Shown one piece after another: positions 23,398 to 31,774 of a DNA stretch of 64,000 nucleotides (its first letter is position 1; every line of letters begins with the position of its first letter). The DNA comes from Patescibacterium sp964487795. Its GTDB lineage: Bacteria > Patescibacteriota > Patescibacteriia > Patescibacteriales > Patescibacteriaceae. The stretch spans positions 288,969-352,968 of the forward strand of contig CAZASI010000002.1 in NCBI GenBank assembly GCA_964487795.1. Reading direction: 5' to 3'. Both the position numbers and the translations under genes were made by a program. Under the pieces are notes generated by a model. It had not been told where the DNA came from. It ran no database searches and saw nothing but the letters and a program-made list of their open reading frames with translations.

Positions 23398-24467
23398 TAG
23401 AGACCGGCTATACTCAGGCCGTATTTAGTACTTAGATATATTTCAATATTTTTTCTCTCAGCAGCACTTATTACGTTATTATATAAAATAACTTCTGCAT
23501 AATCGCCCATAAACCAACTGCCGCCGCGATCATTACCAAGACGCCCGGCAGTGGCATTACCCGTGGTTAGAAATTCAACAAGATGAAAATTATCTACATT
23601 TCTAGGCACGGTATTTCCTGCGTAAAGAGTACCGTTACTATATGCAGTCGCACCTTGGACACTGGCGCTTGCATACGCGCTGTACACAATATTTCCGCCA
23701 ATCGGGGAACCGTGCCATTCATATAAAGAAGCATGCCCCAAAATCGGCGCGTGGTTTTGATAACCAGTCGTATAACGCACAACAAAAATAGCGGTACGAA
23801 TTGTACTTATTACAGATGTGAAATTGACTACATCATTTCCATCAAAACGTACTGTAGGCTTCCCATTAAGCACGTTTGTTTTGTAGGTGGGTCGAGCAGT
23901 ACCTATACCTATGGCATGATTGCTATTGCCGCTTGAATCCGTCCATGACGTTACCAGATCATCGTTCAGTAAATTAAAAGAATCACCCTTCAACCAAAGT
24001 ACTAGGCCACTTATTTCAGTTGGTAGCCACGACTCACATGACGCTGGCCCTGAACACACAGACAATCCCTTACTAAAATTGCCCGTAGCCTGGGACAAAC
24101 AAAAAGATAGTGAATAACTTACATTATTACTACCTGCCGTATATGTAAAATCTTGATTTGGGCAATTACCGTCAGTGCGCGGCGAAGGATTTGATGGAAT
24201 AGGATCTAAATATTTATTCCCGTTAGACGACAGGACCTGACCCGCTGTAATATAGGTTGGGTAATAATTATTTTTTAAATAAAACAATTCAAGCGCTGTA
24301 TTCATCTGATTGATATAAGCAACGCGTTGCGCATCACGAGCCTTAATGCGAGAACTATTCAAGGCAATAGCTGAAAATGTTGCCAAGACGCCGATAATAG
24401 CGATAACAACTAAAACTTCAACTAAACTAAATCCCTTATTGGTATTTTTGAGAATACTTCTGTTCAT
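23397..24467 (-). CDS. type IV pseudopilin fused to a LamG/concanavalin-like domain (paralogue)
   Basis: 356 aa from ATG 24467 (MNRSILKNTNKGFSLVEVLV); the frame is open further upstream but the prepilin leader fixes the start. Same architecture as the neighbouring gene: prepilin signal, RIKARDAQRVAYINQMN, then lectin-like domain from about residue 150 (ISGLVLWLKGDSF, SWTDSSGNSNHA). The C-terminal domains of the pair are much more alike than their N-termini, pointing to tandem duplication with domain homogenisation. Confidence 0.9.
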   Translation of the reverse strand: MNRSILKNTNKGFSLVEVLVVIAIIGVLATFSAIALNSSRIKARDAQRVAYINQMNTALELFYLKNNYYPTYITAGQVLSSNGNKYLDPIPSNPSPRTDGNCPNQDFTYTAGSNNVSYSLSFCLSQATGNFSKGLSVCSGPASCESWLPTEISGLVLWLKGDSFNLLNDDLVTSWTDSSGNSNHAIGIGTARPTYKTNVLNGKPTVRFDGNDVVNFTSVISTIRTAIFVVRYTTGYQNHAPILGHASLYEWHGSPIGGNIVYSAYASASVQGATAYSNGTLYAGNTVPRNVDNFHLVEFLTTGNATAGRLGNDRGGSWFMGDYAEVILYNNVISAAERKNIEIYLSTKYGLSIAGL

Positions 24468-24489
24468 ATTATTCTCATTATACCAATTA

Positions 24490-25659
24490 TTAATCCTTGG
24501 GTATATAAGCACGCTTTTTAAACAAATAGCTCGTCCAGTGAGCTGCAATGCGCAATTGATTGCGTAGACCCGGCGTTTTAAATAAGTAAACGGTGCGCCA
24601 TATATACCATGCCAAACGACCTGATACCATAACGCCAAAAATTCTGCCGACAGCGTCCCACGTTCCCAAAGAAAGGAGAATGCCCTTTAAACGAATACTA
24701 TACTCCTTCAAGGCTTTGCCGCGATTCTGAGCACAGATATTTCGAGAGACAATACCGGCTTGTTGAACAGCGAGCTGCGCAAGCATCGGCGGTTTTCCAA
24801 CGGTATCAACAAAGATAATATCGCCTAAGGCAAATACTTCGGGATGATCTTTTAGATTAAGGTGCTTGGTCACTATCAGATTTCCAAATTGGTCCAGATA
24901 CTGAGTCGGAATAAATTCAGTATTTTGCTTTACTCCCGCAGTCAATATTGTTAAATCAGAATGAAAATGTTCACCGCGTAACTCAACACTCTGCTCGTTA
25001 ATCTTCTCAACAACTGATTTAGTATGAAAATCAATACCGGAACGTTTTAAACGACGCGACAGATATGCAGCCAACTTCGGATCATGTTGCGTCATCGGCA
25101 TTTCGCCGCGCTCGAATAATCGGAGCTTTGAAGTAATTTTAATTCTACGATCGAGTAATTGATCGATTTCACAAGCTAACTCAAGGCCCGTATAACCGCC
25201 GCCAATCACATTAATATCCAAATGCTTTTTACCACTACCAGCTAAACTAATAATTCGCGAACGAATTGATTCAGCGTCGGTAATTGTTTTTAAACATAAG
25301 GCATGTTCTCCGCCCTGAACTATATCAAAACGTGGACGAGCGCCAGTAGCTATGACAAGAATTTCATATTTTAGGTTCTGTTTATTCTCTAATATAATTT
25401 CTTTCTTATTAAAATCCACTGAACTTGCTTTAGAACTGATAATTTCAAAATGTTCATTGCACGATAGAAATGAACGTATTGGAAAATACACATCTTCTTC
25501 AGATAAGGTGCCGGTTGCCAATTCATGTAAAAGTGGTACAAAAGTAAAGTACTCATCATCACCAATCAAACGGACTCTTAGCCCACGTTTAAGCAAAGCC
25601 CGAGCGGTATATACTCCGCCAAAACCATTCCCGATAATTGTAATGACTGCTTTATCCAT
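24490..25659 (-). CDS. type II NADH dehydrogenase (NDH-2)-like flavoprotein
   Basis: A 389-aa two-dinucleotide-fold flavoprotein: FAD site ITIIGNGFGGVYTARAL at the N-terminus, NAD(P)H site VIGGGYTGLELACEI around residue 155, and FALGDI near 275 for the second FAD contact. YFTFVPLLHELATGTL is typical of the NDH-2 family. It would oxidise NADH at the membrane without pumping protons; the hydrophobic basic C-terminus fits membrane association. No other respiratory gene is seen in the window apart from the cytochrome b5-like and DoxX genes. Confidence 0.9.
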   Translation of the reverse strand: MDKAVITIIGNGFGGVYTARALLKRGLRVRLIGDDEYFTFVPLLHELATGTLSEEDVYFPIRSFLSCNEHFEIISSKASSVDFNKKEIILENKQNLKYEILVIATGARPRFDIVQGGEHALCLKTITDAESIRSRIISLAGSGKKHLDINVIGGGYTGLELACEIDQLLDRRIKITSKLRLFERGEMPMTQHDPKLAAYLSRRLKRSGIDFHTKSVVEKINEQSVELRGEHFHSDLTILTAGVKQNTEFIPTQYLDQFGNLIVTKHLNLKDHPEVFALGDIIFVDTVGKPPMLAQLAVQQAGIVSRNICAQNRGKALKEYSIRLKGILLSLGTWDAVGRIFGVMVSGRLAWYIWRTVYLFKTPGLRNQLRIAAHWTSYLFKKRAYIPKD

Positions 25660-25685
25660 AATAATAGAAATTATATCACTAAAAC

Positions 25686-25719
25686 AAACAACCTGCCCCG
25701 GTGAGTCGGCAGGTTGTTT
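25686..25719 (-). terminator. intrinsic terminator of the HU gene
   Basis: A 12-bp perfect stem (25686-25697 with 25708-25719), 10-nt loop and T-rich tail on the minus strand, 22 nt after the HU stop codon. Confidence 0.88.
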
Positions 25720-25741
25720 TAAATTGAGTAAAGAGACTCGC

Positions 25742-26014
25742 TTAGAGCACCGCGTCTTTAGCCGCTTTGGCTAAACGAAACTTAACAACAGTTTTCGCAG
25801 CGATCTGAATCTGTTCACCGGTCGCTGGATTGCGGCCCATACGTGCGGCGCGCTTCACCTTGACCATTTTACCAAAGCCCGGCAAAACGAATTCGCCGTT
25901 CTTTTTTACTTCTGAATAAGCCATGCTGGCCAATTCAGTAATGACGTTAGCTATGTCCTTCTTGGACATATCGGTCTTGGAAGCCAAAGCTTCCATAAAT
26001 TGAGACTTTGTCAT
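25742..26014 (-). CDS. HU family DNA-binding protein
   Basis: A 90-aa histone-like protein: MTKSQFMEALASKTDMSKKD at the N-terminus, GFGKMVKVKRAARMGRNPAT as the DNA-contacting beta-ribbon with the conserved RNPxT motif, and a basic C-terminus. Full length. It compacts and bends DNA as a dimer. Monocistronic with promoter and terminator. Confidence 0.97.
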   Translation of the reverse strand: MTKSQFMEALASKTDMSKKDIANVITELASMAYSEVKKNGEFVLPGFGKMVKVKRAARMGRNPATGEQIQIAAKTVVKFRLAKAAKDAVL

Positions 26015-26062
26015 AGTGACTTCTTATTAGTTCTAAAAGGCGAGCGCCTCTTATATGCTTAT

Positions 26063-26091
26063 AGTATACACAAATTAATAAGAAACTACAA
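26063..26091 (-). promoter_or_regulatory. promoter of the HU gene
   Basis: Minus strand TTGTAG (26091-26086), 17-nt spacer, TATACT (26068-26063). Confidence 0.7.
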
Positions 26092-26105
26092 TAAAATAAA
26101 GGGTT

Positions 26106-26135
26106 TTGAGAGTAACACGCTAAATATGCTATAAT
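26106..26135 (+). promoter_or_regulatory. promoter of the second pseudopilin pair
   Basis: TTGAGA (26106-26111), 18-nt spacer, TATAAT (26130-26135), 17 nt before the ATG at 26153. Confidence 0.75.
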
Positions 26136-26152
26136 ATTAGGGAAATTTAAAC

Positions 26153-26587
26153 ATGTCTCAAATTCCCAAAAACACTAATGGTTTCAGCTTTGTCGAGATG
26201 ATTATTGTTGTTGCAATCGTTTCAATGCTTGCTACTTTGGTTATAGTTTCAGTGCAAAGCGCGAGAATAAGTGCTCGCGATTCGCGTCGAGTAAGCGATA
26301 TTAACGAAATTCGCAGTGCCTTGAGCCTCTATTATTCAAAATATAATCAATATCCGACAGCAATTACTCCTGGACAAGCGTTTACGGTTAATTCAGTAAT
26401 ATATCTTGAAACAGTACCGCATAATCCAACGCCATATACTGACAACGGTTGTCCGAATAAAGATTATGATTATGCTCAAACCAGTTCAGGTCTTTCTTAT
26501 ACCTTATCTTTCTGCTTGGGATATAAACAAGACGCCATAACAGCCGGAAGCAACCTTGCAGTTCCGGAAGGAATAGTACCCCAATAA
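26153..26587 (+). CDS. type IV pseudopilin
   Basis: 144 aa with a prepilin leader NTNGFSFVEMIIVVAIVSML, then ARISARDSRRVSDINEIRSA and a small globular domain with two cysteines (GCPNKDYDY, LSFCLG). It matches the N-terminal half of the three longer pilin genes in this window but has no lectin-like tail. It is followed after 1 nt by one of them, so the two are surely made together. Confidence 0.92.
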   Translation: MSQIPKNTNGFSFVEMIIVVAIVSMLATLVIVSVQSARISARDSRRVSDINEIRSALSLYYSKYNQYPTAITPGQAFTVNSVIYLETVPHNPTPYTDNGCPNKDYDYAQTSSGLSYTLSFCLGYKQDAITAGSNLAVPEGIVPQ

Positions 26588-26588
26588 T

Positions 26589-27767
26589 ATGCCTGTTACG
26601 AAACAAAATGGCTTTAGTCTAATGGAATTATTATTTGTAATCGGTGCTATTGCCGTTATAGTTAGTTTATCAGTTGTATCATTCAATAATGCCCGGGTGA
26701 AGGCACGCGATGCAAAACGAGTACACAATATTCAAGAAATTCGCAGTGCACTTGAGCTGTATTATAATCGACATCGTTCATATCCAAGCACTGTAGCAGC
26801 GGGTTTACCTTTTTCTGATAACAGCACCATATATATGGATACAGTACCGGAAAACCCAACGCCACGCACCGACGGCGGTTGTTATAATGCAAATTATGTA
26901 TACTCCCGTAGCTCCGACGGAAGTAATTACAACTTGTACTTTTGTCTTGGAAGCGCCACCGGCCGCTTTGCCGCCGGACAACAGGTCTGCAATAGTAGTA
27001 GTTGTGATACAGCATTTGCATACGATGCTGCTGCTACAAGTCTTTTTGCCCGTTTTGGTGGCACTCTTAGTGCTGAAGATTCATATTATATCAATAATCT
27101 TATTGTCTCAGGAAAAACTCATGGTTGGTGGGACAAAATGGATATCTTTTATGTCTTTGCTATTGGGACTAATGAAACAGACTCGCGCTTAAACTGGAAA
27201 TCTTCGAGTTATAATGCGACCGCAGGCGTTGCTCCAACCTGGACCGCATATCAAGGTATTACAGGCAACGGCACCACTCAATATCTGACAACTAACTATA
27301 ATCCAACATCAAACGGTGTAAATTTTATTTCTGGATCACAAAGTATGGGTGTTTATTCACGCACCAATGTAGACGGCTCTTATATTGAAATTGGCGCTAA
27401 TGATGGTATATGTTCAGCTACCTTTATTAAATCAGGCAACCTCACTTATAATTATGTAGCAAGCTGCACCGCAACTGCACTTGCCAGCAACACAAGCAAA
27501 GGATTTTTTATTGGACAACGGTCAAGCACAACGACAACTAATTTTTACCGCAATGGGGTACTAACACAAACCTCGAGCGTCAGCTCAGCAACCGTGCTAA
27601 ATGCTACAATCTTTATTGGGGCTCGCAATCAAGGTAGCGCAGCACTCTTTAGCCCTCGCCAAATAGCTATGGCATTTGCTGGCGGTGCCTTAACCGATAC
27701 TGAAGCTGCTTTAATGTCAGTAGATGTTAATGAATATATGAAATCAATCGGCACTAACGTGTATTAA
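26589..27767 (+). CDS. type IV pseudopilin with LamG-like C-terminal domain
   Basis: 392 aa. Prepilin leader KQNGFSLMELLFVIGAIAVI, helix with ARVKARDAKRVHNIQEIRSA, small Cys-containing domain (CYNANYVYS, LYFCLGSATG), then from about residue 145 a beta-rich domain (LNWKSSSYNATAG, GVNFISGSQSMGVYSRTN, GFFIGQRSSTTTTNFYRNG) of LamG/concanavalin type. Its tail differs in sequence from those at 22300 and 23397, so the same architecture arose from different lectin modules. Probable minor pilin/adhesin. Confidence 0.88.
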   Translation: MPVTKQNGFSLMELLFVIGAIAVIVSLSVVSFNNARVKARDAKRVHNIQEIRSALELYYNRHRSYPSTVAAGLPFSDNSTIYMDTVPENPTPRTDGGCYNANYVYSRSSDGSNYNLYFCLGSATGRFAAGQQVCNSSSCDTAFAYDAAATSLFARFGGTLSAEDSYYINNLIVSGKTHGWWDKMDIFYVFAIGTNETDSRLNWKSSSYNATAGVAPTWTAYQGITGNGTTQYLTTNYNPTSNGVNFISGSQSMGVYSRTNVDGSYIEIGANDGICSATFIKSGNLTYNYVASCTATALASNTSKGFFIGQRSSTTTTNFYRNGVLTQTSSVSSATVLNATIFIGARNQGSAALFSPRQIAMAFAGGALTDTEAALMSVDVNEYMKSIGTNVY

Positions 27768-27779
27768 AAAATATAAACA

Positions 27780-27811
27780 AAAACCCCGCCGTTTTTAAAC
27801 GGCGGGGTTTT
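27780..27811. terminator. bidirectional intrinsic terminator
   Basis: A strong 15-bp GC-rich stem (AAAACCCCGCCG.../...CGGCGGGGTTTT) between the convergent pilin and rpmB genes. Confidence 0.92.
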
Positions 27812-27818
27812 ATATATA

Positions 27819-28055
27819 TTAACGTTGAGCTACCAATTTTTCCAAATCGTATACTTTCCCTGCTTTATCCCATTTCTTCAAAGTCTTGATGGCAGTCGTT
27901 GATAAGGTCAATTTGATCAGACGGCCGGTTTTCGGATTCTTCACCCGTTTAACCTGAAGGTTTGGCTTAAAGGTTCGTTTCGTACGGCGATTCGAGTGGC
28001 TCTTGTTAAAGCCGCTTTGGGTACGCTTTCCGGTTAAATCGCAAGTTGTTGACAT
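27819..28055 (-). CDS. rpmB: 50S ribosomal protein L28
   Basis: 78 aa: CDLTGKRTQSGFNKSHSNRR at the N-terminus is the L28 signature, followed by the basic KPNLQVKRVKN and LTLSTTAIKTL segments. Full length. It has its own promoter with a GC-rich hairpin in the 5' leader and a strong terminator. Confidence 0.97.
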   Translation of the reverse strand: MSTTCDLTGKRTQSGFNKSHSNRRTKRTFKPNLQVKRVKNPKTGRLIKLTLSTTAIKTLKKWDKAGKVYDLEKLVAQR

Positions 28056-28087
28056 ATCAGTAAAATAAAAAGTCAGCCATAGGCTGC

Positions 28088-28101
28088 TCCGCTTTGGCGG
28101 A
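28088..28101 (-). promoter_or_regulatory. small GC-rich hairpin in the rpmB leader
   Basis: TCCGC-TTTG-GCGGA, 5-bp perfect stem, lies between the rpmB promoter and its start codon. It could stabilise the mRNA or bind ribosomal protein; no known L28 leader was recognised. Confidence 0.35.
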
Positions 28102-28111
28102 CAATATGCTC

Positions 28112-28140
28112 AGTATGACGCAAGATACGATAAGTGTCAA
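28112..28140 (-). promoter_or_regulatory. promoter of rpmB
   Basis: Minus strand TTGACA (28140-28135), 17-nt spacer, CATACT (28117-28112). It overlaps the last codon of the phosphatase gene. Confidence 0.65.
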
Positions 28141-28754
28141 GCCTTTACCGGCTTAATAATGGCCTTTTTACCCTTAAATTCAATAGAATAGCTAAATACC
28201 TTATCATACGGGATTTCCCAGCTGACAGCCTCTTTTTCAGTCTTTTTCTCTATAATTTTTCTAAAAAGTCGAATAGAATTGCCATGAGCGGAAATCGCCA
28301 CATTGCACTTTCTTTTCTTAATAAAGCTGGATAGATTAATCACAAACTTCCCTACTCGTTTTTCAACATCAGCAAAACTCTCACCTTTAGGCAAACGCTG
28401 ATAAAAACCACGATGCCATTGGTCATATTGCTCAGGTCCATATTTCTTAACAATAGCCAAATGAGTTTTACCGGCCAATGATCCGTAACTTCGCTCGATC
28501 ATTTTGTCATCACGAAAAAGAGTAACGCATTCTTTATGCGACTGCAAAGCAATTTTCAAAGTGTGCTGGCTGCGCGTTAAGCGAGTATGAATCGCGGCTT
28601 GGATTTTTTTATCTTTTAAGCGTATGGCAACAATCTTTGCGTCATCAACGCCGGACGGAGTCAATTTTGAATCACGCCAACCGGAAAATCTGCTTTCGAT
28701 ATTATCAAAAGTCCGGCCATGCCGAAATACGTAAATATAATATTTATCTTTCAT
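28137..28754 (-). CDS. histidine phosphatase family protein (phosphoglycerate mutase-like)
   Basis: 205 aa from ATG 28754. The phospho-accepting RHG is in YVFRHGRTFDN, followed by SRFSGWRDSKLTPSGVDDAK, TRLTRSQHTL, the acid/base Glu in ERSYGSLAG and the second catalytic His in SAHGNSIR. This order and the GWxDxxLTxxG motif match cofactor-dependent phosphoglycerate mutases, so it may serve glycolysis, although small phosphatases share the pattern. The start is 2 nt after the stop of the zinc-ribbon gene. Confidence 0.88.
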   Translation of the reverse strand: MKDKYYIYVFRHGRTFDNIESRFSGWRDSKLTPSGVDDAKIVAIRLKDKKIQAAIHTRLTRSQHTLKIALQSHKECVTLFRDDKMIERSYGSLAGKTHLAIVKKYGPEQYDQWHRGFYQRLPKGESFADVEKRVGKFVINLSSFIKKRKCNVAISAHGNSIRLFRKIIEKKTEKEAVSWEIPYDKVFSYSIEFKGKKAIIKPVKA

Positions 28755-28756
28755 AC

Positions 28757-29689
28757 TTACTGTTTTGAGTAGTTCTTGGTCCAAAACTCAATTGAGCGCA
28801 TTGCTTTATACCCGTCAGCCGGACGACCAAGGAAATAACGCTTACCGTCGGAAGGGCTGACATACCACGCGTCCTTAGAGCCTTCGATCTGAATAAGGAT
28901 ATTACCGCGTTGTCCGTCAGCATATTTCTGATCGATTGGTAATCGCGCGTCTTTAGCAAGCGGATCAAAACCGCTTAATAATTCATCTTTGTCTTTAAAA
29001 GTATCGCCGTCAGTATCCGCGTTGTCGTTCTTGGTGCCAAGCGCTGCTTCTACGTCATCCGACAAACCGTCTTCGTCAGCGTCGGGACCCATATTTAGGT
29101 TAGCATCAGCCACAGCAATCTTAGTTAAATTAGCAGTCGATGAACCGACACCTAATTCCAAAATCAAATTATAGATATTCGCATCAGAAGCCGAAAGGTC
29201 AATTTTACATTGTTCAAGATCCTTTACTGAACCGGCTTGTGTTGCCACATCGGTTTTATATTTCTCAGTTTGGGCATTAAGTTCTTCTTGGGCTTTTTTA
29301 AGACTCTCGTCAATCTGTGTGATCTGTAACTCTTTTTCAGAAACAGCCACCTTGGCCTTATTTAATTCATCTTTAGTTTGAGTGACGGCCAATAAAAGCT
29401 GTGCATTATCGTTATTCATCTTAACCATCAACCATACTCCACCTAAAACAATAACAATAATTAAACCGTAAAAGACCCAACGTTGCCAATGACGTTTTTT
29501 AACTTCGTGAGCTACGGCTTCGTGATGTTCCACCGGAGGGATTCCGGTAACTTGAGGCATGGGATTTGTCGCAAACATAGGGTTGGCTTGATTAGTTTGT
29601 GAATTTTGATTAGAAGACACCGCCTGACCGCAGTACGGACAGTTCGGTGTATTGTTTAAAATTAAGCGTTGGCAATTGGGGCAGCGCAT
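28757..29689 (-). CDS. zinc-ribbon, transmembrane, coiled-coil protein with calcium-loop and WYV/GKRY module
   Basis: 310 aa. Zinc ribbon at 3-21 (CPNC...CPYC), one transmembrane helix (about 72-92), a coiled coil (about 95-160), thrombospondin-type-3-like loops (DADEDGLSDDVEAALGT, ADTDGDTFKDKDELLSGFDP; about 200-235), and a C-terminal module WYVSPSDGKRYFLGRPADG. Topology: cytoplasmic zinc ribbon, outside C-terminus. The C-terminal module also occurs in the giant protein at 49713, and is common in CPR surface proteins. Function unknown. Confidence 0.8.
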   Translation of the reverse strand: MRCPNCQRLILNNTPNCPYCGQAVSSNQNSQTNQANPMFATNPMPQVTGIPPVEHHEAVAHEVKKRHWQRWVFYGLIIVIVLGGVWLMVKMNNDNAQLLLAVTQTKDELNKAKVAVSEKELQITQIDESLKKAQEELNAQTEKYKTDVATQAGSVKDLEQCKIDLSASDANIYNLILELGVGSSTANLTKIAVADANLNMGPDADEDGLSDDVEAALGTKNDNADTDGDTFKDKDELLSGFDPLAKDARLPIDQKYADGQRGNILIQIEGSKDAWYVSPSDGKRYFLGRPADGYKAMRSIEFWTKNYSKQ

Positions 29690-29697
29690 ATATTATT

Positions 29698-29727
29698 AGT
29701 ATACCACAAGCCCAGGCTAAGCTACAA
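29698..29727 (-). promoter_or_regulatory. promoter of the zinc-ribbon gene
   Basis: Minus strand TTGTAG (29727-29722), 18-nt spacer, extended -10 TGGTATACT (hexamer 29703-29698). The -10 ends 8 nt before the ATG, so the mRNA is predicted leaderless. Confidence 0.65.
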
Positions 29728-29732
29728 AAATC

Positions 29733-30668
29733 TTAAGTAAGTAAATTATGCAGTTTTTCTCTCGCATCATCGAGAAAGTACTGCTGTAAAGTAGCAGAGA
29801 TATCAAGTGGCGAGTGGTACACACTCATCAAGCCATTAATATCGCCATATATTGTCAGCATTTTGCCTACATATGTATCAAACTCTGTTATGGGAAAGGC
29901 TAGTCTTAAAATATCCCGCGAACGGTCAACTTGAGCAGGTCCGTTACCAATGCAATCAACCGGTAACAAGAGTTCGGCGTTATCAAACAAATCTCTGTGC
30001 CTTTCTTGGAATACTCTAAAACCATGTCCCCAGTAGCAGGGCTCATCATATGAAAGCTCTTCATTGGGATCAAATACAAAAAGACAATTGACTAACAGAT
30101 TAGGATATTTTGTAATCAGATTGAGACAAACTGCAACTCCTGAAGCATTATCCATGGCGCCTATAGAAATAGAATCATAGTGCGCAAAAATAATTTTTTT
30201 TGGGTTAGCTGTATTTCCAACTAAAATATGTGCAAGATCAGTCCTAATCTTCATCACCCTGACCTGACCTGTAATGGCTTTTGCCCCGAGAATAAACGGC
30301 AACATTTGTTTACTAATTGCTATTGCGGGAGCTTTATAAAAGTTAGCAGCAGAAATTTCTTCACAAAAAGGATTAAAATTAATATTCGGAGTTTCAAAAT
30401 TAAGTCGTGAAGAAATGGTTGAGCTTAGAATGTGAGCCTTGGAATTAATTTCTCCGGAATTAAAACTAACGCCACGGCACTCTATGCTAATATCGTCAGC
30501 ATGAAGTAAAGCATGACAAGACGGGATTTCCGCTATAAAGCGTTCTTTTAAATATTTAATTCTGCGCGAATCTAAATACTCACATATATAATTCTCAAGC
30601 TCAAGCAAGACGGGTCCTTGCCGCTCACCGAATAACTCTAATTGTTTTATAATATCTAGTGATTCCAT
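29733..30668 (-). CDS. M28-like zinc aminopeptidase
   Basis: 311 aa from ATG 30668. The metal-ligand set of M28 co-catalytic zinc peptidases is present in order: His163 (AHYDSI), Asp173 (MDNASG), Glu203/Glu204 (DPNEEL), Asp238 (PVDCIG) and His285 (VYHSPL). It should cut N-terminal residues from peptides; no signal peptide is seen. The frame is open to 30740, but that stretch encodes an intergenic hairpin, so the shorter start is chosen. It is the second gene behind the tandem attenuator leader, 52 nt after the 325-aa gene. Confidence 0.8.
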   Translation of the reverse strand: MESLDIIKQLELFGERQGPVLLELENYICEYLDSRRIKYLKERFIAEIPSCHALLHADDISIECRGVSFNSGEINSKAHILSSTISSRLNFETPNINFNPFCEEISAANFYKAPAIAISKQMLPFILGAKAITGQVRVMKIRTDLAHILVGNTANPKKIIFAHYDSISIGAMDNASGVAVCLNLITKYPNLLVNCLFVFDPNEELSYDEPCYWGHGFRVFQERHRDLFDNAELLLPVDCIGNGPAQVDRSRDILRLAFPITEFDTYVGKMLTIYGDINGLMSVYHSPLDISATLQQYFLDDAREKLHNLLT

Positions 30669-30680
30669 ATAGTTAAAATA

Positions 30681-30711
30681 TTCCCGGTCGATCGATTGAC
30701 GCGACCGGGAA
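30681..30711 (-). promoter_or_regulatory. intercistronic hairpin with terminator-like tail
   Basis: A 10-bp perfect stem (30681-30690 with 30702-30711; TTCCCGGTCG/CGACCGGGAA), followed on the minus strand by TATTTT. It could reduce expression of the peptidase relative to the gene before it, or protect the upstream mRNA end. Confidence 0.6.
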
Positions 30712-30720
30712 ATAAGTAAT

Positions 30721-31698
30721 TCATCCTTTCCACTGCACAACTAACGCAGCAATTAAAGAAAGGAATTCGACCGAATCTACCGCCATCTTTCCTGAAATGC
30801 TCTGGGGAATATCCAACAGGGCCTTCTCGGGATTACGCAAGATTGGTCGGGGCATACACAACATCGTCTCATCAAGTGGCGGGATTTGTAACACTAAGGG
30901 CTTTAAACCAACTTCATGTTCAATAAGCTGCATCGTGCGAGTAAAGAGTTTTTTCGCTTCACTCACCTGAGCTAATTCATTCTCATACGTTTCAAGTAAA
31001 ACCATTGAACCGTCTAAGAACCAAGAAAAGTATAACGGGTAGTACCATTCCGCACATGGCCTGAAACGGTTCCCCGATAATTCGATAAGCTCCAAGTTTT
31101 GGCGCTCGGCTCTGTCTTGTTCATCAAAACCCACAACTTCTCCCGGCTTGTGCTCGGCGTTACGAAGGTATGAGCGATGCAAATCCGAAGCATCATAGAG
31201 TGTTTCGGGTCCGAAAACAGAAGCTCGTAAATCAAAATGGTAATCTGGCAAATTCTTACCATCTTTAGTCATGATGCTACGCAGGATCTTGCGTTGGTGC
31301 TCGTTGATTAATCCGGAAAATATTTTTTCTCCGTTAGTATACGGCACTCTGTTTCGTCCAATATCAGTCCAGAGAAGACGCATATATGATCTTTTTTCGT
31401 GGTTATCCACGGAAAATGAATCATCAATAAACGGAATGGGCAGTAAAGGAATATCCCAAAGTTTTGAGGCGATATGACAGGCAATATCTTCCACGCGAAC
31501 CGAAGGAATCTGACGACATAAAGCCAAATAACTTCTGCCGGGTTCTAAATGAAAGAAAGATTGTGCATAGTGGCTAAAGTCAGCTATACCATACTGACGT
31601 TTAATCCATGCGTTGATCGCTGAGCGTATTTCACCTTGACGGGAAAGTCGCACTTGAAGCTCGCGTCTGAGCTCTTCGATGTTACTGATGTAGTGCAT
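30721..31698 (-). CDS. unrecognised 325-aa protein controlled by tandem attenuators
   Basis: I do not recognise a family. It is a soluble mixed alpha/beta protein with no signal peptide or transmembrane segment; notable segments are HFDLRASVFGPETLYDASDL, GEVVGFDEQDRAERQN and RPCAEWYYPLYFSWFLDG. The first 60 residues look helical and basic. It is the first gene behind a 330-nt leader with two aromatic-rich leader peptides and precedes an M28-like peptidase, so an amino-acid or peptide related role is inferred, nothing more. Confidence 0.75.
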   Translation of the reverse strand: MHYISNIEELRRELQVRLSRQGEIRSAINAWIKRQYGIADFSHYAQSFFHLEPGRSYLALCRQIPSVRVEDIACHIASKLWDIPLLPIPFIDDSFSVDNHEKRSYMRLLWTDIGRNRVPYTNGEKIFSGLINEHQRKILRSIMTKDGKNLPDYHFDLRASVFGPETLYDASDLHRSYLRNAEHKPGEVVGFDEQDRAERQNLELIELSGNRFRPCAEWYYPLYFSWFLDGSMVLLETYENELAQVSEAKKLFTRTMQLIEHEVGLKPLVLQIPPLDETMLCMPRPILRNPEKALLDIPQSISGKMAVDSVEFLSLIAALVVQWKG

Positions 31699-31734
31699 GT
31701 GTATTCGGTTTAATTTTTAAAAGAACAACTTAGT

Positions 31735-31753
31735 CCAGCCTATTCGAGGCTGG
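31735..31753 (-). promoter_or_regulatory. second attenuator hairpin (3:4) of the tandem leader
   Basis: A 7-bp perfect stem (31735-31741 with 31747-31753; CCAGCCT/AGGCTGG), 5-nt loop, followed on the minus strand by an imperfect U-tract (GTTGTTCTTTT). Its 5' arm with loop (31744-31752) can instead pair over 9 bp with 31791-31799 inside leader ORF 2, an antiterminator-like alternative. Confidence 0.6.
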
Positions 31754-31774
31754 CGTATATGTTCCTAAAAAATC

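Noticed and set aside
28088..28101. rpmB leader hairpin as an L28 autoregulatory element
   Set aside because: Only a 5-bp stem, no conserved feature known to me; recorded as a low-confidence hairpin only.
30669..30740. N-terminal extension of the M28-like peptidase
   Set aside because: The region is an intercistronic hairpin overlapping the previous gene; the residues it would encode look unrelated to the peptidase fold.
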